Assembly: GCA_019623805.1 (NCBI GenBank)
Contig: CP053680.1
Location: 1,652,001-1,716,000 of the forward strand
Length of the DNA stretch: 64,000 nucleotides
Reading direction: 5' to 3'
Source: Gammaproteobacteria bacterium (ex Lamellibrachia satsuma)
GTDB taxonomy: Bacteria > Pseudomonadota > Gammaproteobacteria > Chromatiales > Chromatiaceae
The translations under genes were made by a program, and so were the position numbers. Positions within the stretch are counted from its first letter, which is position 1. Each line of letters opens with the position of its first letter. A model generated the notes under the pieces. It was not told the origin of the DNA and ran no database searches. It was given only the letters and a program-made list of their open reading frames with translations. Below, in pieces: positions 56,425 through 64,000 of this stretch.

Positions 56425-57152
56425 TCCCGCAGTTCGCCCGCCTTCGACATAAAACTGAGGCTGAATACCTCATCAGAAAAATCGCGCGGTTTAACGCCTG
56501 AAAACAACATCACCGATTTATAACCTTTGTGAAGTGGACTGTCTGTCTCCAGCATCGCAGGTCGGATGATGCCGTTACCAAAATCTTTTATCTTGCTGTA
56601 ATGCAGGGTTTTGATCAGCAACCCACTGGCGGCATAGGCCTCTATCCTGATCGGTACACGAGCCTCTTTATCCACCCACATTTTGAGACGGTCATAGGCG
56701 ACGCTATTGCTCTTTGCCTTGAGCTCCAGCAGGTACACTCCATCTTCGCTTTTCACCGATTCGGCATGGTATTCGGCACTGAAGTCGAGCCGCATGATAT
56801 CGGAGTTGTTGAACACGCCACCAACCACCGACTGCAGGCTGGTGATACGCAGCGGCCTGCCGACATCGGGAATATAGAGCCACATATTATCAGCCATCCG
56901 CAAGGTGGCGCGTCCCTTCTCGCTGGGCGGATCGAGAAACAGGGCAAGCATCTTGTCATTACCCTTCTTAACGGTATAGAGCACGAAAGCCTTCTTATCG
57001 CCATCGGGTTCGATATTAATCAGCTTGCGGTACATCTCATAAGACTCTGGCTGCAGATGCCGATCCACCTCCTGGAGCAACTGTTGGGCGTCCTGGGCAT
57101 GCAGCGGGACAGCTGCCAGGAGTAGCCAGAGCAATAGAAAGACGTATCTCAT
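56421..57152 (-). CDS. LolA-like outer membrane lipoprotein-sorting family protein
   Basis: A 243-residue periplasmic protein with a signal peptide ending near VPLHA-QDAQQLLQEVDRHL. The body matches the 'outer membrane lipoprotein-sorting protein' family: MYRKLINIEPDGDKKAF, FLDPPSEKGRATLRMADNMWLYIPDVGRPLRI (core GRATLRMADNMWLYIPDVG), NNSDIMRLDFSAEY and LELKAKSNSVAYDRLKMWVD. These proteins have a LolA-like open barrel that can carry a lipid moiety. ATG is preceded by AAGGAA. It lies 24 bases after the permease gene and overlaps the barrel gene. Confidence 0.85.
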   Translation of the reverse strand: MRYVFLLLWLLLAAVPLHAQDAQQLLQEVDRHLQPESYEMYRKLINIEPDGDKKAFVLYTVKKGNDKMLALFLDPPSEKGRATLRMADNMWLYIPDVGRPLRITSLQSVVGGVFNNSDIMRLDFSAEYHAESVKSEDGVYLLELKAKSNSVAYDRLKMWVDKEARVPIRIEAYAASGLLIKTLHYSKIKDFGNGIIRPAMLETDSPLHKGYKSVMLFSGVKPRDFSDEVFSLSFMSKAGELRE

Positions 57153-57176
57153 CGGGTATTCCTTGAAGGTAAAGGA

Positions 57177-58421
57177 TCAGACATGCCGCAAGGCATCGAT
57201 GGGGTCCAAACGCGAGGCCTTCCAGGCAGGCTGCAGACTGGCAAGTATGGCGACAATGATGACCATTACTGCAGCCAGGGTGACATCACCCAGTGCGATT
57301 TCCGGCTGTAACAGCAGCCCCTTTTGCCGACCAAAATCAAAGGTGATACCGGCATATCGGAACCCGGCTACCAGACCCAGACTAAGGATGACACCGATCA
57401 CAGCACCCAACAGCCCCAGAAGAAACCCCTCCGCAATAAACAACGAGCGGATACTGCCCGGCGACGTACCCATGGCGGCAATGGTGCCGATCTCGCGAAT
57501 GCGCTCGTAGACAGCCATGATCATGACATTCATCACGCTGATCAACACAATGGATACCAGCATGATCTTTATGAAGAGCGTCATCAGATCAATCATCTTG
57601 GCGATATTTGAAAAGGGAGAGAGTTTCTCCCAAGGGTGAATCTCGAAGGCGGGTCTGCCCTTCTTATTTTTCAATATGCCAATGGATGCTTTTAATTGGC
57701 GTTGGGCAGCCTCGATATGATCGAGACCCTTGAGGCGTATGGCAATCTCACTGACCTCGTGGTCATCCATGCGCAGCAGTGTCCGCGCATCATCCAAATG
57801 AATGTAACCGTCACGCCCGCCGGGGCCGGATATACCTTCCAACAGGCCCTGTACGACGAAGTTCATTCCGTTCACCGAGCCATCTTTATTATTCGCCACC
57901 AGCACGACAGGGTCACCTACCTTGACTTTCATACCCTTGGCGATGAGCTCAGGCACCAGGATCCTGCCTTTTTCCACCAGGACATCTCCACCGCCGGAAA
58001 TAAACCGCTTACGCAGGTCGGGACTGACCTGTGACTCCCTCACAGGATCCACACCATTCAGGCGGATATTGGTGGTCTCGGTAAAATTACTGAACATGGC
58101 GCCAAGCTTGACTCGTGGTGACCAAGCCTCTACCTCATCGATTTCCGCAAGTGCCTCAGACACTTTATCGACCATCTTAGGCGGCATGTTCAGATGTAAA
58201 GGCAGGTTATCAATTGAAGAGACATAACCCTTTTTATGGATTTGAAGATGTCCCAACATAGAGTCGGTAATTTGACCGATCATCATGCTCTTGAAGGAGC
58301 TTGAAACAGCAATAAACAGCAATACAGCTACCACACCGATGGTGATCAGCAGCGTGGTGAGCAGGGTCCGTCGACGGTAGCGCATCAGGTTGCGCAGGGC
58401 GATAGCCAGAATCCGCATCAT
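57177..58421 (-). CDS. ABC transporter permease, FtsX/MacB/LolC-E type
   Basis: A 414-residue permease with the topology of MacB or LolE. TM1 is at about 18-40 (LLTTLLITIGVVAVLLFIAVS), followed by a large periplasmic domain to about 275 (MLGHLQIHKKGYVSSIDNLP) and three C-terminal helices with VISVMNVMIMAVYERIREIGTIAAMGTSP, the FtsX signature (core NVMIMAVYERIREIGTIAAMG). Proteins of this type extract lipids or peptides from the inner membrane in partnership with the ATPase encoded upstream. The ATPase stop overlaps its start by four bases. Confidence 0.9.
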   Translation of the reverse strand: MMRILAIALRNLMRYRRRTLLTTLLITIGVVAVLLFIAVSSSFKSMMIGQITDSMLGHLQIHKKGYVSSIDNLPLHLNMPPKMVDKVSEALAEIDEVEAWSPRVKLGAMFSNFTETTNIRLNGVDPVRESQVSPDLRKRFISGGGDVLVEKGRILVPELIAKGMKVKVGDPVVLVANNKDGSVNGMNFVVQGLLEGISGPGGRDGYIHLDDARTLLRMDDHEVSEIAIRLKGLDHIEAAQRQLKASIGILKNKKGRPAFEIHPWEKLSPFSNIAKMIDLMTLFIKIMLVSIVLISVMNVMIMAVYERIREIGTIAAMGTSPGSIRSLFIAEGFLLGLLGAVIGVILSLGLVAGFRYAGITFDFGRQKGLLLQPEIALGDVTLAAVMVIIVAILASLQPAWKASRLDPIDALRHV

Positions 58422-59110
58422 TGGTTCTCTCCCTTCGTCAGATTAACCACGCCATCCTCCAGGGTATAGATAATCTCTGCTGCCTCCATGATCTTGGGGT
58501 CGTGGGTTGAGAAGATAAAGGTGGAGCCGAACTCATCACGCATCTGTTTCATGAGATTGATGATGCGGTAGGCGGTGGCATGATCGAGATTTGCGGTGGG
58601 TTCATCCGCCAATATCAATTTGGCATGTGTGGCCAAAGCACGCGCGATGGCCACCCGCTGCTTTTGCCCACCGGAAAGCTCAGAGGGCAACTTGTATGCC
58701 TGATCGGTCATATCCACAGCTTCCAACATCTCATTCACACGCTTTCTGCGTTTCTCGGCAGACCACTTTTGCACCATGATGAGGGGGTATTCAATATTCT
58801 CGGATACGGTTAGCACCGGAATGAGATTGAAGTCCTGAAAGATGAAACCTATATGCTTGGCGCGAAAGGCTGCCCCTCGCTTTCGATCCAGTGTGTTTAC
58901 ATCCGTATCGAGCACCCTGAGTTTTCCTCCGCTGGGCCGGTCCAGACAGCCGATCATATTCAGCAGCGTGCTCTTACCACTGCCTGATGGGCCGACAAAG
59001 GAGACAAAGGAGCTGGAATCGATGCTGAAATCCGCACTCGTGATGGCTGTAACATCGATCTCGCCGGTGCTATAGGTCTTTTCCAGGTTTTCAGCAAAAA
59101 TAAGTTTCAT
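58418..59110 (-). CDS. ABC transporter ATP-binding protein, LolD/MacB type
   Basis: A 230-residue ATPase. Walker A GPSGSGKST is at about 40-48, the signature [15 protein letters not shown] at about 143-157, Walker B LILADEPTANLD at about 163-174, and the switch His in FIFSTHDP. The IGFIFQDFNLIPVLTVSENI Q-loop is typical of LolD/MacB/FtsE. It is first in the ATPase-permease-LolA-like-barrel operon and energises the mechanotransmission permease. The genuine lolCDE housekeeping set is probably elsewhere. Confidence 0.93.
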   Translation of the reverse strand: MKLIFAENLEKTYSTGEIDVTAITSADFSIDSSSFVSFVGPSGSGKSTLLNMIGCLDRPSGGKLRVLDTDVNTLDRKRGAAFRAKHIGFIFQDFNLIPVLTVSENIEYPLIMVQKWSAEKRRKRVNEMLEAVDMTDQAYKLPSELSGGQKQRVAIARALATHAKLILADEPTANLDHATAYRIINLMKQMRDEFGSTFIFSTHDPKIMEAAEIIYTLEDGVVNLTKGENQ

Positions 59111-59164
59111 GAAATATCACTCAAAATCACTATATAGCGAGCCCTGTATCGGACTTGTTTTTCA

Positions 59165-59365
59165 TCAATCGTTATCGTCGAGGCCTTGAGGCGTTCCTCT
59201 CTCCAAGCGCTCCATTATGACACCGCTCAAAACCGAGAACAGCAAGATATTAACCACATAAAGTCCAGTATAGAGGGTACCGAAGTAGTGCACCATCAAG
59301 GGCAGCATGGGGATCTTTACTGCCCGGCTTTAGAGGAATGCAGCGAGCAAGGACGACCGCATGCC
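59165..59365 (-). pseudogene. Decayed 3' end of a membrane permease gene (copy 2)
   Basis: On the minus strand the sequence encodes GMRSSLLAAFL, an in-frame TAA (59330-59332), then SRAVKIPMLPLMVHYFGTLY, TGLYVVNILLFSVLSGVIM and ERLERGTPQGLDDND-stop. It looks like the last two helices of a membrane transporter. A second, worse-preserved copy of the same 3' end is at 49837-49928. The non-coding stretch 59111-59453 holds nothing else that I can identify. Confidence 0.55.
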
Positions 59366-59453
59366 ATGGGCTTTGAGATCGTGAATGCAGTGGCTATGTG
59401 TCGTACTGGGAATTTCATTTTGGGCGCAAAGAGGATCAGTCACATGGGAGTTT

Positions 59454-60092
59454 TTAATCCTGTTGAACTTTGCTTTCATTTGGAAGGATTGAAAACCTGA
59501 TAATCCTAACGGGTGTTTTCGGATACATGCGAAAATAGTAGTCTCCCGGCTCTTCAATGCGAACCGGAATATTCACCCTTCGATCAGTTGATCGAAAGCA
59601 ATCCTCCAGCGCCATTTCAAACTCGCCGGATATGAGATGTGTGATTACCTTTGCATCTCTCTCAAGCTCCAGTTCAATACGATAATACCCCGGAGCAAAG
59701 TGACCGACAGGGATGAAGTAGTTCCTCTCCATCAAAGTCGTAAATTTTTCCAAAATAGCTCTATCCCAGACCCTCTTTGAAGGTATAAGAGTCTGTGTCG
59801 GGTAATAGGCGCATTTTCCTTTCATGTAGTTGAGAATATCGAACAGCTCTTTTTGCAGCCATTGCTTCCCGGATGCCTGCCCGTAGTGCCTCAGGACATG
59901 ACTGGTTGATTTCTCAAAGGCCTCGTCGAAACTCAATCGACCGCTACATTGAGCTTCATGGCATTTTGCGCAGATGGTGTTGAATATAACCACGGATTCG
60001 GTGAATGCATTACCCTCTGCAGAGAATGCAGGCGATAAAAACACAAGAAGGCCCAGAAATCCAAAAGACCTGATGACAGATTGCCATTTCAT
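59454..60092 (-). CDS. Periplasmic monohaem cytochrome c-like protein
   Basis: A 212-residue exported protein with a signal peptide (SVIRSFGFLGLLVFLSPAFSA) and one c-type haem motif CAKCH at about 43-47 of the mature-side region. A second Cys pair (AQCSG, GKCAYYP) is present. The rest has LQKELFDILNYMKGKCAYYP, typical of small cytochromes c, followed by a beta-rich C-terminal domain (PVGHFAPGYYRIELELERDA and DYYFRMYPKTPVRIIRFSIL). The ATG at 60092 is chosen because GGAG lies 8 bases before it; a GTG three codons earlier is less likely. Redox partner and role are unknown. Confidence 0.8.
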   Translation of the reverse strand: MKWQSVIRSFGFLGLLVFLSPAFSAEGNAFTESVVIFNTICAKCHEAQCSGRLSFDEAFEKSTSHVLRHYGQASGKQWLQKELFDILNYMKGKCAYYPTQTLIPSKRVWDRAILEKFTTLMERNYFIPVGHFAPGYYRIELELERDAKVITHLISGEFEMALEDCFRSTDRRVNIPVRIEEPGDYYFRMYPKTPVRIIRFSILPNESKVQQD

Positions 60093-60268
60093 AGACACCA
60101 CTCCATCAGCCTGCTACAAAATTCAAAATACCCCCAGCCCATCAGGCTTACTGTTAGTATCTACAAATACCACAGTAAAATACTATGACAGTTATCAATC
60201 CAAACAAGGTTTATTCTTATCTCGATGCAGACAGGTCCATCAGGAAACCCCACTAAGGATGGCTACAC

Positions 60269-61045
60269 ATGACGTTAAACGAAAAAATCAAATTGGATGG
60301 CGCTCCCATCCTGCTCTTTGCCCTGATCGTCGGGAGTAAGACTTTTGCCCTCTGGAGCTATCTGGCTGACAAACCGAATCTTTGGATGGTGCTGAAAAAC
60401 ATTAGCAGCATGGGGCAAGATGGCACCTATTATCTTACTAACGAGTTAACCTACATCCTCTACTTTATCACGGCCCTGGCCTTTGATTTTCTTGCATTTT
60501 ACAGCTTTATTGTGCGCGGAAAGGCCAAAAGCAAACCCCAGGGATTTTGGGAAAACCTGTTTCCACTATTGACCGTATTCGTCCCCGTCATTAGCTTCAC
60601 ACTGTTATTTTTTCCACAAGTCCGGCAATTTTTGCCCGGTTATTCACCGGAAACACTGGAGGTTTTCAGAAGCATCACGCCACTGTTCAGTTTCTATTTC
60701 ACCATGACAGGTTTCATAACAGGTTTCTTTGGGGCGGCTTTCAGCATATGGGCGATCAGCCACCTGAAACGCTCCTTTGGTCTGCGTGCCGCCGTCCGCA
60801 CACTAGTAACTACAGGCCCATATGCCAGAATACGACATCCCCTCTATTTGGGTGAGATCGTACACATCTTTGGGATCGCCATTCTGTCAGGAACACCAGT
60901 TGGACTTTATCTCTTTGTGGGTGCGGTCTTGTTACAGATCATACGAGCCAAGATTGAAGAACGGAAGTTTATGAGAACCCTGGTGGAATACGAAGACTAC
61001 AGGAAAAGTACCGGATTTCTGTGGCCCAAGCTGGCAAGAGTCTGA
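60269..61045 (+). CDS. Isoprenylcysteine carboxyl methyltransferase-family membrane protein
   Basis: A 258-residue membrane protein with about six helices. The C-terminal part has the ICMT/PEMT methyltransferase motif TTGPYARIRHPLYLGEIVHIFG and EERKFMRTLVEYEDYRKST, in which His, Glu and Arg residues bind S-adenosylmethionine. The N-terminal half has no recognisable domain. Bacterial members methylate lipids or small thiol or phenol groups; the substrate cannot be deduced. It is transcribed divergently from the cytochrome gene. Confidence 0.87.
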   Translation: MTLNEKIKLDGAPILLFALIVGSKTFALWSYLADKPNLWMVLKNISSMGQDGTYYLTNELTYILYFITALAFDFLAFYSFIVRGKAKSKPQGFWENLFPLLTVFVPVISFTLLFFPQVRQFLPGYSPETLEVFRSITPLFSFYFTMTGFITGFFGAAFSIWAISHLKRSFGLRAAVRTLVTTGPYARIRHPLYLGEIVHIFGIAILSGTPVGLYLFVGAVLLQIIRAKIEERKFMRTLVEYEDYRKSTGFLWPKLARV

Positions 61046-61144
61046 TCATTTTCACTGCATCCCAGCATACTCAAGTTTATGGTATAAGAGATAATTGGCA
61101 TTATCTGCTGGATCTAACAAAAAAGTGGGCCAAGGAGAACCAGG

Positions 61145-61237
61145 ATGAGTATAAAAACGATTGAAGGCTCAGCAAGGGGCGGACAACTTGCTGAGCCGGT
61201 TTATGCAGCATTCGTGAACAATGAGCAGCTCAAGTGA
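61145..61237 (+). CDS. Candidate 30-residue protein with a hairpin in its reading frame
   Basis: A short open frame MSIKTIEGSARGGQLAEPVY, then AAFVNNEQLK, preceded by aaggagaaccagg, a good ribosome-binding site. It lies in the 228-bp gap between the ICMT-like gene and the convergent chemoreceptor gene. Its coding region contains a perfect 11-bp inverted repeat (61166-61197). It may be a real small gene or a leftover of a larger decayed gene. No family is recognised. Confidence 0.35.
   Translation: MSIKTIEGSARGGQLAEPVYAAFVNNEQLK
61166..61197 (+). repeat. Perfect 11-bp inverted repeat
   Basis: GGCTCAGCAAG at 61166-61176 and CTTGCTGAGCC at 61187-61197, with a 10-nt loop. There is no U-tract after it, so it is a regulatory or structural hairpin rather than a clear terminator. 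Confidence 0.8.
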
Positions 61238-61273
61238 GCTATTGATCTTCCGGATCAGAAAATGCAGTTGCGA

Positions 61274-62962
61274 TTATAGCGCGAAACGATCAGTCATCTT
61301 CCGCAGTTCGGCCCCCAATGAAATAAGTCTTCCGTTTGCTGCCTGTACTTCATCAGAGCTATCTTTCGTTCGCTCAGACAATTGATTGATGTTCGCAACC
61401 TTCTCATTTACATTTTCAGAAACCGCGCCTTGCTGCTCAGCAGCAGTGGCGATCTGCATACTCATGTCACGGATTTTTTCAACGGAAGAAGTAATCATCT
61501 CCAGAGATTCACCACCTTTCTTGGATCGTACCGTGGTTTGCTGCACGTGCTCACCACTCCGCTCCATCGCATTCACTGCATCCTGAGCACCATTTTGGAG
61601 GCGTTCGATCATAGCCTGGATCTCTTCCGTTGACTCCTGCGTGCGCCCTGCCAGTGTACGCACCTCATCTGCGACAACTGCAAATCCACGACCCTGCTCA
61701 CCCGCACGGGCCGCTTCAATTGCTGCATTCAGTGCCAGCAGGTTAGTCTGCTCAGCGATACCCCGGATAACATCCAGTACGCCACCAATATCAGTGCTTT
61801 GCTGTCGCAGTTGAGCAATAACGGTAGTCGCCTGTTCGATTTCCCGAGAAAGCCCTTCTATCGACCCTATGGTTTCTGTAACAACGCCCTGACCCTCCTT
61901 CGCCTCATTATCCGCCTCAGTAGCGGACTCTGCGGCGGCGCTGGTCGTCTGTGCAATTCCCCGAATTGTCGCTGTCATCTGATTCATTGCGGTAGCGACC
62001 TGCTCTGTTTCTATACGCTGCGTTGTCATACTTTCATTGGATGCATCTATAGCAGAGGAGATCTGAGTCACCGTGGAATTCAACTCCTGAGTAGAGCTTA
62101 TCAAGTGCGATATCATGCCCTTCAATTGCTCAGATGTGCTGTTGGCAGCTCGTTGAAGCTCTGCCACTTCGTCGTTGCCTTTGGGGTTGGCCATTACGGT
62201 AAAGTCTCCGCCAGCCATCTTATTCAATAGCGTCAAAAGCTCTCGTATTGGGCGAATGATGTTACGCGATGTGGTACCTAGCAGCGCAATGATCGCTCCA
62301 AGAGCGACTAACAGGGTAATGACCATAGTTACTAAAAATTTATTTAAAAATGCAGCCGACTGTTGCTTGAACTCAATTTCTGCATTCGCGAGACTCTCAG
62401 ATACCGAAGGAACTACAGCACCTCCATCATTTTCCAGACCGGGCATCTGCTGAAGATTTTCATAAAGCATTCCATCTAATTCGACAGAAAATCCAAGATA
62501 TCCGACAGGTGTCTCTACGTCAAAAATCGGGGCATAGGCGATCATCATATTCGCAGCCGCCAGATGGTTAACAACACCTTGCTTAAGACTGTTGTCTTTT
62601 ATTTCTTTGGTCAGTTCAGCCGGCACCTTGTCAGCCGATGAATACAGCTGCTTACCGCTCAAGTCAGTGACGTATATTACATCCAATCCCATGCCGGACA
62701 CTTGTTTTACCAAGTCCTCCGCCAACGACTTGTCATCGGCTTCCAAGCCAAGAATGGCATCATAGGGTGCCTGGCCGGCAGTCACAAGAATCAATCCGTT
62801 AGCCAACGTTGCCTTCTCACTGTTCAACAGACGGGTGATTGCATCACTCGTTTGCTGCTCGGTTTCGGTATTTATTACCCATGAGAATATGGAACCCATT
62901 ACAAAGAATGTTAACACTAAGATTGCAATTGGAATCCATAATGTCTTTGTTATTAGTTTCAT
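61274..62962 (-). CDS. Methyl-accepting chemotaxis protein paired with a PstS-like binding protein
   Basis: A 562-residue chemoreceptor. TM1 is at about 8-30. The periplasmic part (about 31-205) resembles a single-Cache fold ([19 protein letters not shown], then [19 protein letters not shown] and [15 protein letters not shown]). TM2 is at about 210-232, HAMP to about 285, and the signalling hairpin carries [22 protein letters not shown] (core [15 protein letters not shown]) and [22 protein letters not shown]. It lies 75 bases after a PstS-like binding protein gene on the same strand. Its arrangement mirrors the pair at 50354-53760. Confidence 0.92.
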   Translation of the reverse strand: MKLITKTLWIPIAILVLTFFVMGSIFSWVINTETEQQTSDAITRLLNSEKATLANGLILVTAGQAPYDAILGLEADDKSLAEDLVKQVSGMGLDVIYVTDLSGKQLYSSADKVPAELTKEIKDNSLKQGVVNHLAAANMMIAYAPIFDVETPVGYLGFSVELDGMLYENLQQMPGLENDGGAVVPSVSESLANAEIEFKQQSAAFLNKFLVTMVITLLVALGAIIALLGTTSRNIIRPIRELLTLLNKMAGGDFTVMANPKGNDEVAELQRAANSTSEQLKGMISHLISSTQELNSTVTQISSAIDASNESMTTQRIETEQVATAMNQMTATIRGIAQTTSAAAESATEADNEAKEGQGVVTETIGSIEGLSREIEQATTVIAQLRQQSTDIGGVLDVIRGIAEQTNLLALNAAIEAARAGEQGRGFAVVADEVRTLAGRTQESTEEIQAMIERLQNGAQDAVNAMERSGEHVQQTTVRSKKGGESLEMITSSVEKIRDMSMQIATAAEQQGAVSENVNEKVANINQLSERTKDSSDEVQAANGRLISLGAELRKMTDRFAL

Positions 62963-62990
62963 TTTTTACACCTTGATACCTCAACTCACT

Positions 62991-63008
62991 GGAGAACGGA
63001 TATTCTCC
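62991..63008. repeat. Small stem-loop between PstS-like and chemoreceptor genes
   Basis: GGAGAA and TTCTCC flank a 6-nt loop in the 75-bp gap. As in the other binding protein-chemoreceptor pair, a stem-loop sits between the two genes. Confidence 0.45.
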
Positions 63009-63037
63009 ATTTCCAGAGAGTCGCAGGCCGGAATTAC

Positions 63038-63796
63038 TTACTTGAAGTGCTTCTTTGCCTGGTCTGTTTTCAGATAAGCAATGACCTTACCAAGCTCATT
63101 ATCCGGATTGCCTTTTGTGATAACACACAGGGGGCGGGAAATCTCACCGGTTTTTACCACATTTACCTTACCCGGATTGGCATCCACAAAACCCTGGGAG
63201 ACAGCACCTATTCCACCTTTGAACTTAGAGACCAAATCAACTTCCTTACGAGTCGATTTGACTTCACGAGCCCCTTTTAGATAGGGCTGTTTCTTCATCA
63301 CGAGTTTCTGGAATACAGAACGGGTGGCCGATCCCTTGCTGGAGGTGATGACAACGATCTTCATATCCGGGCCGCCAACATCCTTCCAGTTGGTTATCTT
63401 GCCGGTATTGATGTCTGACAACTGCTGAAAGGTCAATTCAGATACTGAGTTCGCGGGATGGACTATTGGCACGATGACATCACGGGTGATTACGTGTTCC
63501 TGATAGGTTCCATCGTCTTCCACTTTGTATTTACTGAGTAAGCTGGCCAACGGGCTTGAGGCAACTGATGCCATGGTCTTGCCGTCAAGAATCTCTTTAA
63601 ACCCCTTACCGGAAGAGGTTCCACGTACACGAACTTTGACCCCGGTCGCTGCCTGGATGGCTCCAGCCGCCGGCTCGAGCACACGTTTCTGGACAGTGGT
63701 GGAGCCGGAGAGCGTTATATCGGCAGCCATTGCCGGAAGGATTCCTATGGTCAACAAGGCAGTAATGAATCCGAAACGGAGAATAGATTTAATCAT
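63038..63796 (-). CDS. PstS-like phosphate-type periplasmic binding protein
   Basis: A 252-residue type II binding protein (PBP-like domain of the PstS class). The signal peptide ends near AMAADITLSGSTTVQ. Ligand-loop-like motifs are SGSTTVQ at the N-terminus, TSSGKGFKEI and SSKGSATRSVF, which resemble the oxyanion-binding Ser/Thr loops of PstS. It lacks adjacent pstCAB genes and is instead followed by a chemoreceptor and preceded by a sigma-28 promoter. It may sense phosphate or another oxyanion for taxis. The exact ligand is not known. Confidence 0.88.
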   Translation of the reverse strand: MIKSILRFGFITALLTIGILPAMAADITLSGSTTVQKRVLEPAAGAIQAATGVKVRVRGTSSGKGFKEILDGKTMASVASSPLASLLSKYKVEDDGTYQEHVITRDVIVPIVHPANSVSELTFQQLSDINTGKITNWKDVGGPDMKIVVITSSKGSATRSVFQKLVMKKQPYLKGAREVKSTRKEVDLVSKFKGGIGAVSQGFVDANPGKVNVVKTGEISRPLCVITKGNPDNELGKVIAYLKTDQAKKHFK

Positions 63797-63854
63797 TAGT
63801 TTCTTCCTTAAATTTTACAATATCTTGATTTGAAATTATTTATTCACAAAAAAA

Positions 63855-63881
63855 CTATCGACTGACGAGATGTAAACTTTA
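63855..63881 (-). promoter_or_regulatory. Sigma-28 (FliA) promoter for the PstS-like/chemoreceptor operon
   Basis: On the minus strand: TAAAGTTT, an 11-nt spacer, GTCGATAG. The -35 match is 8/8 and the -10 match 6/8. The -10 box is 59 bases upstream of the binding-protein ATG. The remaining sequence to 64000 shows no gene. Confidence 0.8.
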
Positions 63882-64000
63882 GAAAAAGTGGGGAATTTAT
63901 GATTCACGCTTACTGCTGACTAAACAGGCAGGAATTTAAGTCTCGGACCGCAGTGAGTGACAATCCCGCTCTAAATCACTGATTCAAGGTGTTTTTATTT

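Overview
The window is about 64 kb of moderately GC-rich DNA with the gene complement of a motile gammaproteobacterium: ubiCA, the rpoZ-spoT-ridA...recG block, several chemoreceptors with FliA-type promoters, and a TAXI-type TRAP transporter. The overall gene set would suit a free-living or symbiotic Chromatiales-like bacterium. That placement is inference from gene content only, since the window holds no rRNA, tRNA or clear species marker.

Region 1 (1-21.3 kb, + strand) is the 3' part of an extracellular contractile injection system (eCIS; Afp/PVC/MAC-like) operon. In order it encodes a sheath interrupted by an in-frame TAA, two tube proteins, a DUF5908 protein, a LysM-type tube/baseplate adaptor, a VgrG-like spike, a PAAR tip, a gp25 wedge, a J-type baseplate protein, an Afp12-like baseplate protein, a 962-aa protein of unknown family, a CIS tape-measure protein, and a 1430-aa DUF4157 'eCIS core' protein that is the best candidate for a cargo or tip-associated effector. 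The AAA+ ATPase and the DUF4255 tail terminator usually found with such systems are not in the window. They would be expected upstream of position 1.

Region 2 (21.3-36.5 kb, mostly - strand) is housekeeping and transport: ubiA/ubiC, a DUF2058 (YaiL-like) protein, modABC, recG, yjbQ (+), a PNPOx-fold protein, an unknown protein, a TAXI-TRAP permease and its binding protein, ridA, spoT and rpoZ. Several families of dispersed palindromes and two arrays of 7-bp tandem repeats sit between these genes.

Region 3 (36.6-54 kb) is signalling. It holds a NIT-HAMP-MA-CZB chemoreceptor, two paralogous hybrid histidine kinases followed by a stand-alone receiver and a REC-EAL phosphodiesterase, two Na+/K+:H+ antiporters, a decayed zone with a small inverted-repeat element, and a chemoreceptor paired with a periplasmic amino-acid-type binding protein.

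Region 4 (54-64 kb) contains a frameshifted HDOD gene, a four-gene operon (MacB/LolCDE-type ABC transporter, LolA-like protein, outer-membrane barrel), a decayed permease fragment, a monohaem cytochrome c, an isoprenylcysteine-methyltransferase-like membrane protein, and a second binding-protein/chemoreceptor pair. Both binding-protein/chemoreceptor pairs, and the CZB chemoreceptor, are preceded by good matches to sigma-28 promoters (TAAAGTTT-N11-GCCGATAA). This suggests that the binding proteins belong to the motility regulon and act as ligand sensors for taxis.
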